DNA of 64,000 nucleotides from Motacilla alba alba (Eukaryota > Chordata > Aves > Passeriformes > Motacillidae). Below are positions 12,301 through 24,854 of the stretch, in pieces. The position numbers were made by a program, and so were the translations under genes. Below the pieces are notes generated by a model. It saw nothing but the letters and a program-made list of their open reading frames with translations, was not told where the DNA came from and ran no database searches. Positions within the stretch are counted from its first letter, which is position 1. Every line of letters begins with the position of its first letter. The stretch is taken from positions 5,977,501 to 6,041,500 of the forward strand of contig NC_052034.1 of NCBI RefSeq assembly GCF_015832195.1, read 5' to 3'.

Positions 12301-15300
12301 CCCACAGCCCCTCTCAGTGTTGTGCTGTTTCAGCAGGGGCTCAGAGCCTGCTTGCTGAGATCAGCTGAAGTGGGTCACTTGTGAAATGTGCTTGGTGAGC
12401 CCATTCAACAACAAATTATGTAACAGCACACTCCTAATTATGGAGCGTCAGCCCACCAGAGCATCCTTCAGCAGCCCTGGAGCTCCTCAGAGCCCTGAGT
12501 GTGTGAGATGTTCTTATTCAGTCCTGGGAGGAGGCACAGGCTTGGGGACTGAACTGCCAGCAGGGAGCACTTGTGCTGATCCAAGGAGCTCCTCCTGGGT
12601 AGCATTCCCAGCAGAGCCAGCCTCTGGCAGAAGGGAGATGGCAGCTGCTGCCCATCACAGTCCTGGAGCAGCACAGCCAGACCTGAGGCAGCAGATGTTC
12701 TGGCCCAGAAGCCTGAGAGAGCTCCTGGTTTCTAGAAGCAAAGTGGATTTAAGGCATTGCTGGAGCCTGTGGCCCCCTGTGCAGTGTCCTGTGCTGTCAT
12801 TCCTGTCCCTTATGGACCTCTCAAGGCTAAACAGAATGCCTCCAGCCTTGACTGCTGGCACAGCTGTATGTGGCTGACAGAGCCTAAGGACACTTTTGAA
12901 GCTGGATCTGATGGAGGTGTAAGTGCCTGAGGCCAAATTAGCCACGGAGGGCAGCCCCCTGCTTAGCCTGGAGGTTTGCTGGACTGTGCATGCACATCTC
13001 AGGACAGGGAGCCCCTGGGGGAACACGGTGTATTTTTTGCTGCAAAACTGTCAGGCAGCATCTGTGAAACACAAAATGGGCTACTGGGAGATGGAGCTGC
13101 CCGGGGAGGGAGGTGATTCAGTGTGGAGCTGGGGCTCCGACCCACAGGCTGCTCTTTCCTCCCTGAAGCCCACTGTGCTCTGTCTCCAGCCCTCGCTGTG
13201 TATGTAGCAGCTGGCACAAAACCTCATGAGGTGGATGGTTTTTAATTTTTCTTTCTCTCCCACTTCTCTCCAGAGGAATCCAACAAGAAGCATCCCTTCC
13301 CCTGCCCCACGTCGTACCGGACAGCCCTGACCTACTACCTGGACATCACCAACCCTCCCCGCACCAACGTCCTCTACGAGCTGGCCCAGTACGCCTCGGA
13401 CGCGGGCGAGCAGGAGCGCCTCCGCAAAATGGCCTCCTCTGCTGCCGAGGGCAAGGTGGGAGCACTGCCCTTCCCTGCTGGGCCGGGGGATCCCCAAAAG
13501 GCGCCCAGAGAGCTGAGGGGGTGCTTGCCAGCCGTGTGGGGAGGTTGTGATGCCTGTGCTCTCCTTGCCTGCAGGCGCTGTACCTCAGCTGGGTGGTGGA
13601 GGCCCGCAGGAACATCCTGGCCATCCTGCAGGACATGCCCTCCCTGCGCCCCCCAATCGACCACCTGTGCGAGCTCCTGCCCCGCCTGCAGGCCCGCTAC
13701 TACTCCATCGCCTCCTCCTCCAAGGTGGGTGTGCTTCCAGCAGGGAATGTGGCTGTGGAGGGACCTCTTCAGCTGCAGCTCCCCTCAGCTGGGAGCTTCT
13801 CCTGGTGACGTTTGCTATGAGAGGGGCAGATTTAGTGATCTCTGTGCATGGAGTTATCCCAGCTTCCCGCAGGTCAGTGGAGAGTCCATGCTGCAGCCAG
13901 CTGTGCCCTGATACCACCACACTCTCTGGAGCCTTGCTCCTGTTTGCCCGTTTGCCTGGCAAGGTGGCATTTTAGGGGCTGGTCAAAAGTCCCTCTTGGC
14001 AACCTCCGGGGAAGCTCAGTGGTTTCGTGATGAGTTGAGGACAAGACAGAAGCCCCATGAGGAGCATGCAGGGAGGAGTAGCTGTCCCAGTGTTAACATG
14101 AGGTTGAACTTGTCCCCGTTCCTTAGCACAGTGTGGGGTTGCTGGGGCTCCTTCTCTGCCTGGTTCCAGCATCTCTTCCCCGCAGGTCCATCCCAACTCC
14201 ATCCACATCTGTGCCGTGACGGTGGAGTACGAGACCAAGACGGGCCGCCTGAACAAAGGGGTGGCCACCAACTGGCTCAAGAGCAAGGTGCCCGCCCAGC
14301 AGGGGAGCAGCTCCCTGGTGCCCATGTACGTGCGCAAGTCGCAGTTCCGGCTGCCCTTCAAGCCCAGCACGCCCGTGATCATGATCGGGCCGGGCACCGG
14401 CATCGCCCCCTTCATCGGCTTCATCCAGGAGCGCGCCTGGCTCAAGCAGCAGGGTGAGTGCCCGGGGCTGGAGCTGCTGCAGGGCTCTCTGGGGGCGCTG
14501 GGTGCCTCCAGGGTGCAGCTTTGCTGCTCCTGTTGCTGGTGAGCCCAGCCAAAAGCAGACTGCTGGGGCAGGGTGAACAGGGCTGAGTGCTTTTGTCCAC
14601 ACAAGGATGCTTTGTCCTGCTCTTGGACACAGAGGATGTTTGGGGGTGGACAGACCTAGGGCACTTCTCTGACCTTTGCCCCCGGCACACCTCCAAATAA
14701 CCAGTCAGATCCCTCAGACTTGATTCTAAAGCCCATGGCCGCTACTGGGAGTCAGTGCTGAGCTTCCCCTTGTCACCAGAAAGCATCGTGCAGCTCTGCA
14801 AGCCCAGGGTGGGGCAGAGCACAGGGTTTGGGGCTGCTGGGGGTGTCAGGACAAGGGGACGGTGGGAAGGGGCAGGGCTGGGGGCTGGCAGGGCCCAGCT
14901 GATGGGGGCTGTGTGACCCTGCAGGCAAGGAGGTGGGTGAGACAGTGCTTTACTACGGCTGCCGCCACGAGCACGAGGACTACCTGTACCGGGAGGAGCT
15001 GGCCCGCTTCCAGAAGGAGGGAGTCCTCACCCAGCTCAACGTGGCCTTCTCCAGGGACCAGGCTGAGAAGGTACCACACTGCTCTTCCTGCCACTTGTCC
15101 CTGCTGCCCACCATCACTCCCATGGCAGGCAGGAGCACCCAGCACTTCCCTGTCCCCCAGAGCCATGAGCACAGCCTTGCCTTCCTGAGCCTCCCTCTCA
15201 AAGGTCTGTGCTGTGGGGGCTCTGCTCATCTCTCCTCACTCCCACCTTGCTTCCTGCCAGGTTTATGTCCAGCACTTACTGAAGAAGAACAAGGAAAACG

Positions 15301-15706
15301 TCTGGAAGCTGCTTAACGAGGGGATGGCTCACATCTATGTCTGCGGGTAGGTTGTGGACAGGATGGCGATTTGGGGCCATTCTCGGGAAATGGAGTGTGA
15401 CTCAGTTTCCCCAGCTGTGCATTACAAGCCCTGGGAGGGTTATGCTGTCCCGGTTCAGAGGAGGGCAGGGGGCTGGGGTGAGCGCACCCCGTGTGTCCAG
15501 AGTGGGAGGTGGCAGGGCTCTGTGGCAGTGCTCTGGTGTCTCACTCACTCCCTGTTTGCAGCGACGCCCGGAACATGGCCCGGGATGTGCAGAACACCTT
15601 CTACGAGATCGTGTCTGAGTTTGGGAACATGAGCCAGCCCCAGGCCGTGGACTATGTAAAGAAACTGATGACAAAGGGCCGCTACTCCCTGGACGTGTGG
15701 AGCTAA
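306..15706 (+). CDS. POR: NADPH--cytochrome P450 reductase (15 coding exons)
   Basis: POR is an ER-anchored diflavin enzyme that moves electrons from NADPH through FAD and FMN to microsomal P450s, heme oxygenase and squalene epoxidase. Coding exons: 306-484, 6588-6636, 7463-7591, 7996-8145, 8980-9104, 9939-10028, 10479-10577, 11274-11390, 12093-12211, 13274-13455, 13575-13724, 14186-14453, 14925-15070, 15261-15346, 15562-15706. All introns are GT-AG, phases agree, and the sum is 2,034 nt (677 aa, the usual length). Visible parts: N-terminal membrane anchor at about residues 28-44 followed by RKKK; FMN-domain motifs [11 protein letters not shown] (84-94), [13 protein letters not shown] (from 138) and GNKTY (174-178); FAD motif RYYS (454-457) and GVAT (488-491); NADPH motifs GPGTG (531-535) and CGDARN (629-634); C-terminal VWS with the NADPH-gating Trp. 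The start is the first ATG after the 290-291 acceptor. Intron 1 (485-6587) is the longest. No broken or missing key residue was seen. Identity is close to certain. Confidence 0.97.
3510..3560 (+). repeat. T-rich then A/T tract in POR intron 1
   Basis: Three T runs of about 7-9 bases, broken by single G or C, are followed by an ATATAAAAG-like stretch. A similar T-rich tract lies at about 9462-9482 in a later POR intron. Simple low-complexity DNA; no function is proposed. Confidence 0.6.
11021..11131 (+). repeat. Three-copy ~40-bp tandem repeat in POR intron
   Basis: The unit (starting TCTGTTTTCTGTGCCAGTGT and continuing GGGGAGCAGCAGGGTCATGG) occurs at about 11,021, 11,061 and 11,100. Copy two lacks one T and copy three ends early. 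It lies in the POR intron 10578-11273. Each unit carries a pyrimidine tract followed by CAG, which resembles an acceptor site, but it is well upstream of the real acceptor at 11,272-11,273. Confidence 0.85.
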
Positions 15707-16560
15707 GAGCGGGGCTGGCGGGGCCAGGGAGAGAACAGGTCCCCAGGCGTGGGCCAGGGGAGCTGGCAAGTGCCTGCTCGCCCACTGCTGCTGTGGGTGA
15801 CAGTGTCGTCCCCAGCCCACGGCTACCCCAGTGTCACTCCCAACCCTTCCTGGGCCTCGGCATTCCCTCAGGGCAGGCTGTGCACCCAGGGAGTGCAAAG
15901 GGTTGAGAGGGGCGGGGGGGTAGCTCAGGCTGCTGTCCAGGAGCTGCGGTGTCACCGGCACCTCAGGGTGCACCCCGTGGCACCAGGGACATCAGGGACA
16001 CAGCCACTGTGGGGCAGGAGGGACAGACACTGCCAGGGAGTCCTTCCCTGGACCCGAGGTGTTGCCTTATCCCTGGGGCTGGAGCCCACCCTGGCCTGCA
16101 GGGACAGCAGAGGGGCTGTCCTGGGCTGGGATTGCAGCTTTGCCTCCCTCCTGCCACCCCTGTTTGCCCAGCTCTGGGGTGTGGGGCTGGCAGCTGGCTC
16201 TGGACACAAGGCTGTCCCATGGCCCCAGCAGCATATCCTGCTCCGTTCCTGCTGCCTGCCCTCGCTCCAGCAGCAGCGGGAAGCTCCTCTCCCTGTGGAA
16301 CACACCGGGGTTGGGAGGCAGGGTCTCAGCCCTGGGGGGCCCTGCTTGCTGCCCTGAGCCCAGCCCCTCCCTCACACCATGTACGGTCATTTTTTAAATA
16401 CGGTTTTTATTTGGAACATCTTTGTGATTTAAGCATGGAAAAAAAAAAAAAAAACCAACCAAACAAAAAACAACAGAAACCCCAGACTTCCAGGCTATCC
16501 AATGATTGTAAATTATTTAAATACATTTGCCCTTGGAATAAAAATCCTGTGTCTGAAGTT
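15707..16560 (+). other. POR: POR 3'UTR with poly(A) signal
   Basis: This is the sequence from the TAA at 15,704-15,706 to the likely cleavage site. A canonical AATAAA lies at 16,537-16,542, so cleavage is expected near 16,555-16,565. The UTR also holds a run of about 15 A at 16,439-16,454 followed by an A/C-rich stretch. The A run is genomic and could cause internal oligo-dT priming in cDNA data, giving a false upstream 3' end. Confidence 0.75.
16537..16542 (+). terminator. POR: POR polyadenylation signal AATAAA
   Basis: Canonical hexamer about 830 nt after the POR stop codon and the best candidate for the mRNA 3' end. No other AATAAA was noticed between the stop codon and this site. Confidence 0.75.
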
Positions 16561-16930
16561 TGCTTCCTGCATCTCTCTGCTCAGCCAGAGGGAAGGAGGA
16601 GGCAGGAGGAGCAATGGATGATCACCAGGAGGAAATCAGGGGATGTGGTGGCAGCTCTGGGTCGCCCCTACCCTGAGTGCTGGGCTGTGGAGGGGAGGGA
16701 GCATGGCAGTGGGGGGCTCTGGACTGGGGTGCAGCTGTGCCCACCTGCTCTTTGGTTCTTCCAGAGCTCCCGGTGCTGGTACAGCTGGTACAGGGCGTCT
16801 TCCCCACCTCCAGGGACACGGAGGTTCTGCTGGGCTCCTTGGGTGGCCACAGCCTGTACAGGCTGGGATGCCGTGGGAAGGAGCACCCCCTGCAGCTCAG
16901 GCTGGTGGAAGGGCACAGGGAGATGACTTT

Positions 16931-17258
16931 TCATAAAATCATGGGCTCATTTAGGCTGGAAAGCCCCTCCAAATCATTGAGTCCAACCCTTGAACCAGCA
17001 CTACCAACCCCACCACTCAACCATGTCCCCAGCTGCCACATCTACATGGCTTTTAAATCCCTGCAGGGTCGGTGACTCCACAACTGCCCTGGGCAGCCTC
17101 TGGCAGGGCTGGATGACCCTTTTTTGTGAAGACATTTTCCTTAATATCTGATCTAAACCTCCCCTGGTGAAAACTGAGGCTGTTTCCTCTTGTCCTGTTG
17201 TGACAATCGTCCTGTTGCCCCCCACCTCCACCCTCCTTTCAGGGAGGTTGTGTCAGGA
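16931..17258 (-). mobile_element. CR1 LINE fragment (3' end, 5'-truncated)
   Basis: The plus strand matches the reverse complement of the bird CR1 3' region as I know it: a TCATAAAATCATGG start (decayed copy of the 3' terminal ATTCTATGAT repeat), then landmarks resembling GGTTGGAAAG, GAGTCCAACC, CCATGTCCC, GGTGACTCCAC, TAAACCTCCCCTGG and CTCTTGTCCT. The element's own sense strand is therefore minus, with its 3' end near 16,931. Only about 330 bp remain, without coding sequence. It is diverged and lies between the POR and TMEM120A 3' ends. Confidence 0.9.
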
Positions 17259-17319
17259 CCCCCTTCCTGATGAACCAAAGCCGCAGAGCAGAGTGTGGGA
17301 ACTGTTCCCAGACTGTCCC

Positions 17320-17885
17320 AGTGACCCAGGGCAGCTCCTTCCCTTTATTTTCACATCTGCAGCCTCAGGAGCTGCCAGCCCAGGCTGCTGCTTGCATAGC
17401 CCCAGCTCCTGCTGCTCCCACCCCGCCCATGCCCCAGCCACCCCTTCCCTGTGGATTGAAGGGGAGGGAGGAGCTGGGCCAGCCCTGGAATCGGGGCTGG
17501 GGGGAAAAGGGGGAGCCTCCAGCACCCCTGGAGCTGTGGGAGGCAGTCCCTGGACACTGCCCTGTCCCAGTGAGGAGCACCAGCAGCCAGGAACATCCCA
17601 GTGCAAGGGAGGGGAATGGCTGTCCCGAGCATCCTGCTGTTTGGATGTGGATGGCAGCCAGGACAGGAGCTGCAGGGTGCTCCTGCCTGCAGGTGAGTGA
17701 CTCCAGCACGGATCCAGCCCCGTGCTGAGCACATGGACTGTCCAGGAGCAGGCCCCAAGCTCTGTGCCACACCCAGGCCTCCAAGGAATGGGATGAGACG
17801 CCAGAGTCCGGACGGAATTGAGGAGATGGGGATAGGGGAGGGAGCCAGTGGGCAGAAACAGTCCGGGCCCCCACAGCGCCCCACT
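17320..17885 (-). other. TMEM120A: TMEM120A 3'UTR with poly(A) signal
   Basis: On the minus strand an AATAAA is read from 17,349 to 17,344, about 540 nt after the TMEM120A stop, giving an estimated mRNA end near 17,320-17,330. This places the transcript end about 70 bp before the truncated end of the CR1 copy and about 760 bp from the POR 3' end. The hexamer is seen; its use is inferred. Confidence 0.55.
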
Positions 17886-20800
17886 TCAATTCTCCTTCGT
17901 GTCCTGGTTCTTGTTCTGAATCTTCTGGTGGACCACACGCAGGGTGGTGAAGAAGTTGCCCAGGAAGAGGATGAAGAAGGGGAGGCCGCACATGAGGACC
18001 TGTGGGAGGAGAGGCCGGAGTCAGCAGGAGGGACCTGCCTGGGGCCTCCCCCTGCAGGGCCCTGCCAGGACCCCCTTACCTGCCACTCCTTGCACTCGGG
18101 GTGCTGCAGCATGCGGAACAGGGTGATGGCGTTGTAGAGCTGCCAGAACTGCAGGGGAGAGGAGATTCAGGGCAGCTGCTGCTGCTGCTTTCAGAGGCTC
18201 AGCCCCGGGCTGGTGCCTGTCCAGCTGCTCCCTCTGGGTGTAAACCCCACACCGACCTCATGTGGGGCAGTGAAACCCCAGCCAGGCTCAGGGACAGAGG
18301 GCTCGTTCCCAGAGGACCCCAGCTGGGACATCCCCCCTGTTTCAGGCCAGCTGGAGCCCAAGGGCCTCAGGAAGCCTCAGAGCAGCCTTTGGCCATCAGC
18401 CTCAACAATCTGACCAAGGAAGGACTTGATCCTGTCAGCAGCAGCTCAAAGCTGGAGCTCAGAATGGCTTTGGAAAGGCTTTGGAAGGGTTCTCATCGCA
18501 GCAGAGCCACCCCAGCTCCTCCCCATCTCACTTCCCCAGTTGTGGCTGCTTTGAAGGGAAAGGCTCAGCATTTGTTGGAAGCATTTCCCTGCTGTGGCAG
18601 CCTGTGGGGTCTGTGCCATGTCCAGGCCACCAAGCACAGCTGGGAATGTGGCACATCCCGCTCCCACCCAAAGCTCTGGCATCTTGCAAGGACTGGGGCA
18701 GCCTCACCTGCCCAAAGAAGAGGAAGGGAAGCAGGAACGTGAGGCCTCTCCACATCCAGGACTGGAAGCCTTCTGCAAAGGATGAAGGTTTCTGTGAGCA
18801 CCTGGAATGGGCTGGTGGACAGGGGATGGAGCCCAGCTCCTCCAGACATGGAGGACAGGGAGGCTCAGTGCCCACACGTGCCTGGCTGAGGAGGTCCTGC
18901 CACTCCAGCCTCACTGGGGCACTCGCAGGGGGGACAGTGGCAGGGACTCCTAATGCAACACAGGGCTCTGGGCTCCAGTGGAGCTGGCCCTCAGCTCCTG
19001 CCCTCAGTGTCACAGGGGCCTGGGAGGTGACAGCCCACAGTGCCCGGGGTTTGGAGGGATGTGTCATGTCTGAAGGAGCTTCCTGGGGAAACCTGGGATA
19101 GCCAGAGCCACATTCACTGCCAACTGACATGCGAGGGAGCCAGCTGTGGGCTGGTGGTCCCAGCAGAGCAGGACAAGGGGGACAATCAGCCTATGGGGTG
19201 GTGCTGCCCCATAGGAGATGCTGCTCTGGGAGCTCTGGTTTGACTTGTAGCTTTCATGTTCCTGCCACTGCTGAAAGTGACCTCAAATCTAAGTGTCACC
19301 ATTTCCTTCAGTAGAACCCACCGCCCCAGTGAGCTGACAGCAGCAAGGGGACATCCCACTCACCCACAGTCAGGTCCATGTTGTGCCTCTCTCCCAGCGC
19401 TCGCAGCCGGTACAAGCACCCGCTCTGGTAGTAATACTGCAGGAACTGCACAAAGCCTGCAAGGAGAGCATGGCTGCTGTCAGGAGCTGCCCAGGGATCA
19501 CCTTCCAGCCTCAGCATCCTCCCACGAGGCCACGGGAACTGCCAGGTGAGCTGAGGGCTGAGCAGCTGCAGCCAGGTCTCCACGTGGGTCAGTCCCACCC
19601 TCTCAGCACCTGGGCTCGGTCCCTGTCCCAGCACACGTGGCAGCACTTACTCTGGTACATGGAGAAGGAGAGAAACTGGTTCCTGAACATCTGGTACATG
19701 AGCCCATCTGGCCTGTGGAGAGACAGTGCTGGCTGGGGGATGTGGGGCTGAGAGGGGACAGCCGGCCCTGCCTGTCCCACAGCCCAGGCAGCCCCCCATG
19801 GGACAGGGGACACAGACTTACCACGTCAGCATGACACCTGAGAGGAAGGTGGAGATGTAGTGATGGAAAACCCACCAGCCTTTGATCCTGGAGGGCAGAC
19901 ACAGAGAAGCACTGTCACATCTGGAGCGTGAATCCAGAGCCAAAGGCAGCCTGGAGAGTGGAGCAGCCCAGCCCAGCCCACCCCCCTCAGCTCCCAGGGC
20001 TGGTTGGGAAATACCTCAGAGCAGGACCCAGGGCCTCGGGGCTGGGCAGCACCAGGGCCCTTCCAGCCCCACCTTCCTGCGCTGCCCCCGCAGGAACGGG
20101 AGGATCCTCCTGCCCCGCTCCTGCAGCTCCCGGCAGGGTTTGCCACACACCCTGAGTGGGAGGGAGCTGTGACCGGGCCCTGCAGAGAGGGCCCAGCCCC
20201 TCCCGGGCCCCGGCACTCACTTGGAGCCGTTGTTGATCAGGATGCTCTCGCGGATGGTGAGGGTGCAGTAGTACCACACCAGGAGGAAGTTGAAGACGGC
20301 GTCTGTCACCCTGGGTCACACAGAGCAGGGTGTAAAGGCTTGTGCTGGGGGCACAGGCACAGTGACAGCCTGTGGGACACCCACCCCCAAGGGAAGGGAC
20401 CTGCTCCTGCCACCCCCCATGGCCACGCAGCCACAAAGGCCACCCCACCTCCAATGCTTTAGCAGGATCTCCTGTTCAGCTCTGGCTATTCCAGGATGGG
20501 AGAGAAGGGCAGGGAGGAGATCTCTGCCCAGCACCAAGCCAGACTCACCTGGAGTTGAGGAGGAACCGACAGGAGAAGGAGACAATGAGGAGGATGATGG
20601 TGAGGTAGAGCTTGAACTTCTCATACTCATCTTTATATGCAAACCTGCAGGGAAGCACAAGGACAGGCTTGGAGCAAGGGGGCTGCTGGAAATCTGTGTC
20701 CTCCCATCCCATCTGCCTGGGTAAAGTGATGTTCTGTTGGGAACCTCTGGGACACGCTCAGGAAGAACCTTGCCTTGGGGTGTTCCTGAGAGCAGAGCAC

Positions 20801-23800
20801 ATCAGGCTGCTTCCACGCAGCTGGGACACGTCTGAGCACCCCAAACCACCCCAAACTGGGGGTGGCCCTGGTGGGGAAGATGGGCAGACTGGGATCTGCA
20901 CACGACTCCAAGGGGAGGATTGGGGAACAGAGGGAGAGGGGAGTGGCTCCTGGCTGGGCATCTCTGGCAAGGGAAAGGCTCTAAGGGGCCAAAACCAACT
21001 TCTGGTGTTTCCCCAAGGGAAGAGGAGGGGTCTATCCACTGTCTGTCTTTCCTGGAAGTTCCTAACGCAGTGGAAACACGGACATGGCTTCAGTGGAGGA
21101 TCCCATTAACTTGTCAGAGCTAATGGTCCAGCCCAGGCCAGCAGCAGGAATGTGAGGGGGAGCCAAGGGTTTGGCTGATTCTTGGGAAGTGATGCAGGAA
21201 ACAGCTCAGGAAGGGAATCTACACCAGGTGAGCCAAGCCAGCCCCTGTCTGCCTGGGAGGAGCTGTTCCTGGTGCCAAGGGGATCCCAAGCCAGGGAAAT
21301 CCGAGGAGCAGCGAGAGGGGCCGTACTTGGCCTGTTTGCTGAGCAGTGTCACGTTCACATTGCCGAGCACCAGACTCAGGTACAACCTGGGGAGAGAGCA
21401 GAGCGTCAGGACAAGGACCTGCCTGTGGAGCTGTCCCCTCTCGTGCCACCAGTGGGACCAGGGATGAGCCCCCAGGTGCTCCCACAAACCCTCTGGAATC
21501 CCCTCCCACGGGCAGGGGACGGGTGGGGGAGCACACACCCCACCTCCCACAGGCACTGGGGTGTTCACCAGGGCTTCTCCTCGGGCACAGCCACTGTGCA
21601 AGGGTGGCCATGAGCAGGCAGAGGAGTGAGGGGCAGCACTGCTGGCTCCTGCCCAGGTGTCCTTGGGGAGCCCACGTGGAGCAGCACAGCTGTGACACCG
21701 CTGGGTGCAGGGTGACAGCTCTGGGGCGTGTGCCTACAGCGTTACAGCCACAGGGATGGGGAGGGTGGCCCTGGAGCCCCAGCCAGAGCTGAGGTGCCTT
21801 CTCACCCGTTCTTCTTTGGCAGATAGGCCTCCATCTCAAAGAACACGTTCTGCCTCTCTTTAATCAGGCTCTGGGTCTCTTGGATGGATGCTTCCTGCTC
21901 GGGAGTGGCCTGGGCTTTGCATCTGGGGAGCAAACACAGGCACTGGCACCAGGAGAGCCTCCGTAACGTGACCAGCACGTGCTGGCACTCCACAAGTGAC
22001 TGGCTGGGGCAAGGACACCCCAAGGACAGGGACAGTGGATGGGAGGCAAGTCCACAACTCCATCTGCAGGGCGAGCTCCTCTGTCAGGCTGTGATGTTGC
22101 TCAGAGAAGGGAGCAAGGTGAGGCCAGATGGGTGCCACCCTTAGGAAGGATGGGCAGAGCTTTGTGCAGGAGGGGAGCAGTTCATGGTACTGCAAACCCC
22201 TTGCGAGCTCTGCACTGCAAACAGGGCACAGGAAAGGGGGGCTGGGAAGAACATCCTCCCCAGAGCCCCTGGCTGCAGAGAGGTTTGCATTTGAGGCATG
22301 AGGGGAGCTCAGCAGCCCCATCCAGCTGCTCTCCCCTCCCGTGCTGTCACAGAGCACTGACTCACTTTTTGAGGGAGAGCGACAGCTCCTTCAGCCGCTT
22401 CTTCTGCCGGGCGATGGAGCTGGAGATCCCATCCTGCAGCTTGGTCAGCTCCTCGAGTTTCTGCTTGTACAGCTTGTGGTTGTCCTGGGAAGGAGAGACC
22501 AGCACACCTTAGAGCTGCCTGCCCAGACACCCCTGTCCTTGGGCCCTCTATGATGCTTTTGTTAAAAAAATGTCCTTAACGTCACCTGTGTGGCTGCTGG
22601 GTGAGAGGAGAGATGGCTGCAGAAGGCCAGGGGTGTTTGGGGACAGCCTGCAGCCAGCCCTGCTTCCATGGGGATGCCCAGCCCCAGTCCCAAGCAGGCT
22701 CTCCACGGGATGTGCTTGGGACACCAATGACTGCACACAGCAGATGGGAAAGACTTGGGAATAAACACTGGGTGGGCCAGGGTACAACTGTGGTACCACA
22801 GTGGCTTTGAGTGCTGGGACAGGATGAGCAGCTCTTTGTGCCTCCAGGTCTCTCAGCTCGTGGCTTTGGGGCTCCACCTGAGCACCCCGGGAAGCTGGAG
22901 GTGCCTGTCCGTGGGCTGGACAATGGGGAAGGGCTCCCAGCAGGGCTGCAGCCAAGTGCCCCTCAGCCAGCCACACCTGGATAAGGCTGCCTGCATTTCT
23001 CCTCTATTTTTAGTAGGGAAAGGGGAGAGCTGCTGGATCAATGCTGCTGCTGCTTGTCCAGGTCAGCAGGAAAACAGCCTCACCTCGGCCACAGCAGCCT
23101 GAGTGCCACCTCCAGCAGGGAATGACACGCTGCTCACACCAACCCTTGGACTAGACCTTGGCACGAACAAATTCTAACCTCTGTAGCTCTTATCAACCAC
23201 TCGATCACCAGATCTTAAAAGTTGTTCCCAAAGGAGAAAGGTGAAACCAAGAGCAGAGGAGAGAAACCTTCTCCCTCTGGTGACAAGCAGCAGCAAGGAG
23301 GGAACAGATCCCAGATAGTCCTGGTTCCACAGCAGTGATTTATGTCCCTGATTTATCCAAGCACATTCCCTGCTTGACCATCAAGCTTTCCTGCTGCCAT
23401 CTAGAGTCACCTCCTCCTGGCTCCGGAGTTAACTGTGAGCAAGTGGCTTTTGTGACAAGTCCTTTAGCCGTGCCAGCATCGGGGACAGCCTGGATGAGGA
23501 GTGACGGCGGGAGGAGGTGTCCGAAGGGAAGGGCCGGCGCTGAGTGGCTGCACTCAGGGCTCGGAGTGGGCGACCCGGGGCATCCACGCAACCCCTATGG
23601 AGCAAGAGGAGGTTTCTCAAAGCCTCCCTTGCCCCAGATCTGGGCACAGCAGCGACGTGCCCGCAACAACATCCGCTTCACCCCGCTCTGGGGGGGAAGG
23701 AGGGGGAAAGGGAACGGCTGCAGCTGCGGCCGAGTGACCTGAGCGGCGGCAGGAGATGGTTGGCCAACCATTCCCTTGGGTGACCCTGCGTGAGCTGAAC

Positions 23801-24519
23801 CCTGCCCACTCCTTCTCCGGCAGGCAGCGCCCTGGGGATTACACAGAGCAGGTGGAAGCACCTCTGACACCGGTCACCTTCCCGGCACGGAGCCCCGGCC
23901 AGCCCGGCGGTGACAGGGCACGGCAGTCGGGACAAGGCGCCGGGCTGAAGCGTGCCAGCGCTCCGGGAGCCCTCGGCTCCGCTGGCCGGTGTCCCCGCGG
24001 GGCCGGCTGTCCCCGGGCCGCCCCGAGCCGGGCTGAGAGCCGCGATAAGGAGCGAAACAGCATCCGCGCACTTCGTCCGCCCGTGCCACGCCGGGCACCG
24101 CCGCTCCCCGCTCCCAGCAGCAAACCCGGGAGGTCTGAGCTCTGCACGCCACGTCCGCGGCGCGCCGGGGCATCGGACCGGGGCAGCCCGCTCTTCCCGA
24201 GCCCCGCGCCCCGGCACAGCCCGGCACCCCTGCCCTGCTCCCTGCTTCGCCCCGAGGCGCACGGCTCGTACCCGAGGGCCGGGGCACGGGGGGAAAGCAG
24301 CCGGACCGCAGAGCGGAGAGCCCGGCTGCCGCCGTGCCCGCTGGGGATGCTGCGGGGCACCCGCGGGGGATCTCCCTGCCCCGGTGCGGCAACCCCGGAG
24401 CGCTGCCGCGGCCCGTGCCCGGGCTGTCCCGGGGCCGGCGGTACCTGGATGCGCTGGTAGCCGTCCTGCAGCTCCTCCCACTCGCGCAGGCACTCGGCGA
24501 GCGAGGCGCCCCAGGCCAT
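17886..24519 (-). CDS. TMEM120A: Transmembrane protein 120A (TACAN), 12 coding exons
   Basis: TMEM120A is a six-helix membrane protein of the ER and nuclear envelope. It folds like fatty-acid elongases, binds coenzyme A, and has been linked to adipocyte gene positioning; a proposed role as a mechanosensitive channel is disputed. Coding exons in transcript order: 24519-24445, 22484-22366, 21922-21806, 21386-21327, 20644-20549, 20310-20221, 19887-19822, 19712-19651, 19456-19364, 18772-18708, 18148-18080, 17999-17886. All sites are GT-AG and the sum is 1,026 nt (341 aa; human 343). Residues 1-103 form a charged N-terminal coiled coil ([37 protein letters not shown]). After it come hydrophobic segments, the [10 protein letters not shown] stretch (about 187-196) with the Trp that stacks on CoA in the mammalian structure (W191 here), then [18 protein letters not shown] and [15 protein letters not shown]. 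The tail is short and basic. The gene starts in a CpG island and runs tail-to-tail with POR. Confidence 0.96.
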
Positions 24520-24830
24520 GGCGGCGATGGCGGCGGCGGCGACCGGCCCGGCCCGGCCCGCGGCGACGGGCGGCGCTGGCCCCGCCCCCTTCCGGACACG
24601 CCCCGGGGCGGGGCCAGGCGGGGCCGGGGCGGGGCCTCCTCCGTTCCGCGCTTCCCTCTGGAGCGGAGGCTGGAAAAGCAGGAATTCCCGCAAATCGCGG
24701 CCCTTCGCGGGAGCTGCGGGCTGTGTGCGGTGCGCCGGGCTCGCTCCCGGCCCGGGCAGCTCTCCGGGCTCGCTCCCGGCCCTGGCCGCGCGTGTGGGAA
24801 TGAGAAACCCACACCCACACCGCTGCGTCC
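23870..24830. promoter_or_regulatory. TMEM120A: CpG island: TMEM120A promoter and first exon
   Basis: Very GC-rich, CpG-dense DNA spans the first coding exon (24,445-24,519) and much of intron 1. Repeated CCCGCCCC/GGGGCGGGG boxes at about 24,580-24,640, just upstream of the ATG on the minus strand, look like SP/KLF sites of a TATA-less promoter. Transcription probably starts around 24,530-24,650. The many long open frames here on both strands result from high GC and are not genes. Confidence 0.75.
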
Positions 24831-24854
24831 CGAACACAGAGCGCTGCCAAGGCA

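Noticed and set aside
15949..16926. A 325-aa open frame over the POR 3' end
   Set aside because: It runs through the POR 3'UTR, its A run and its poly(A) signal, with no coding character.
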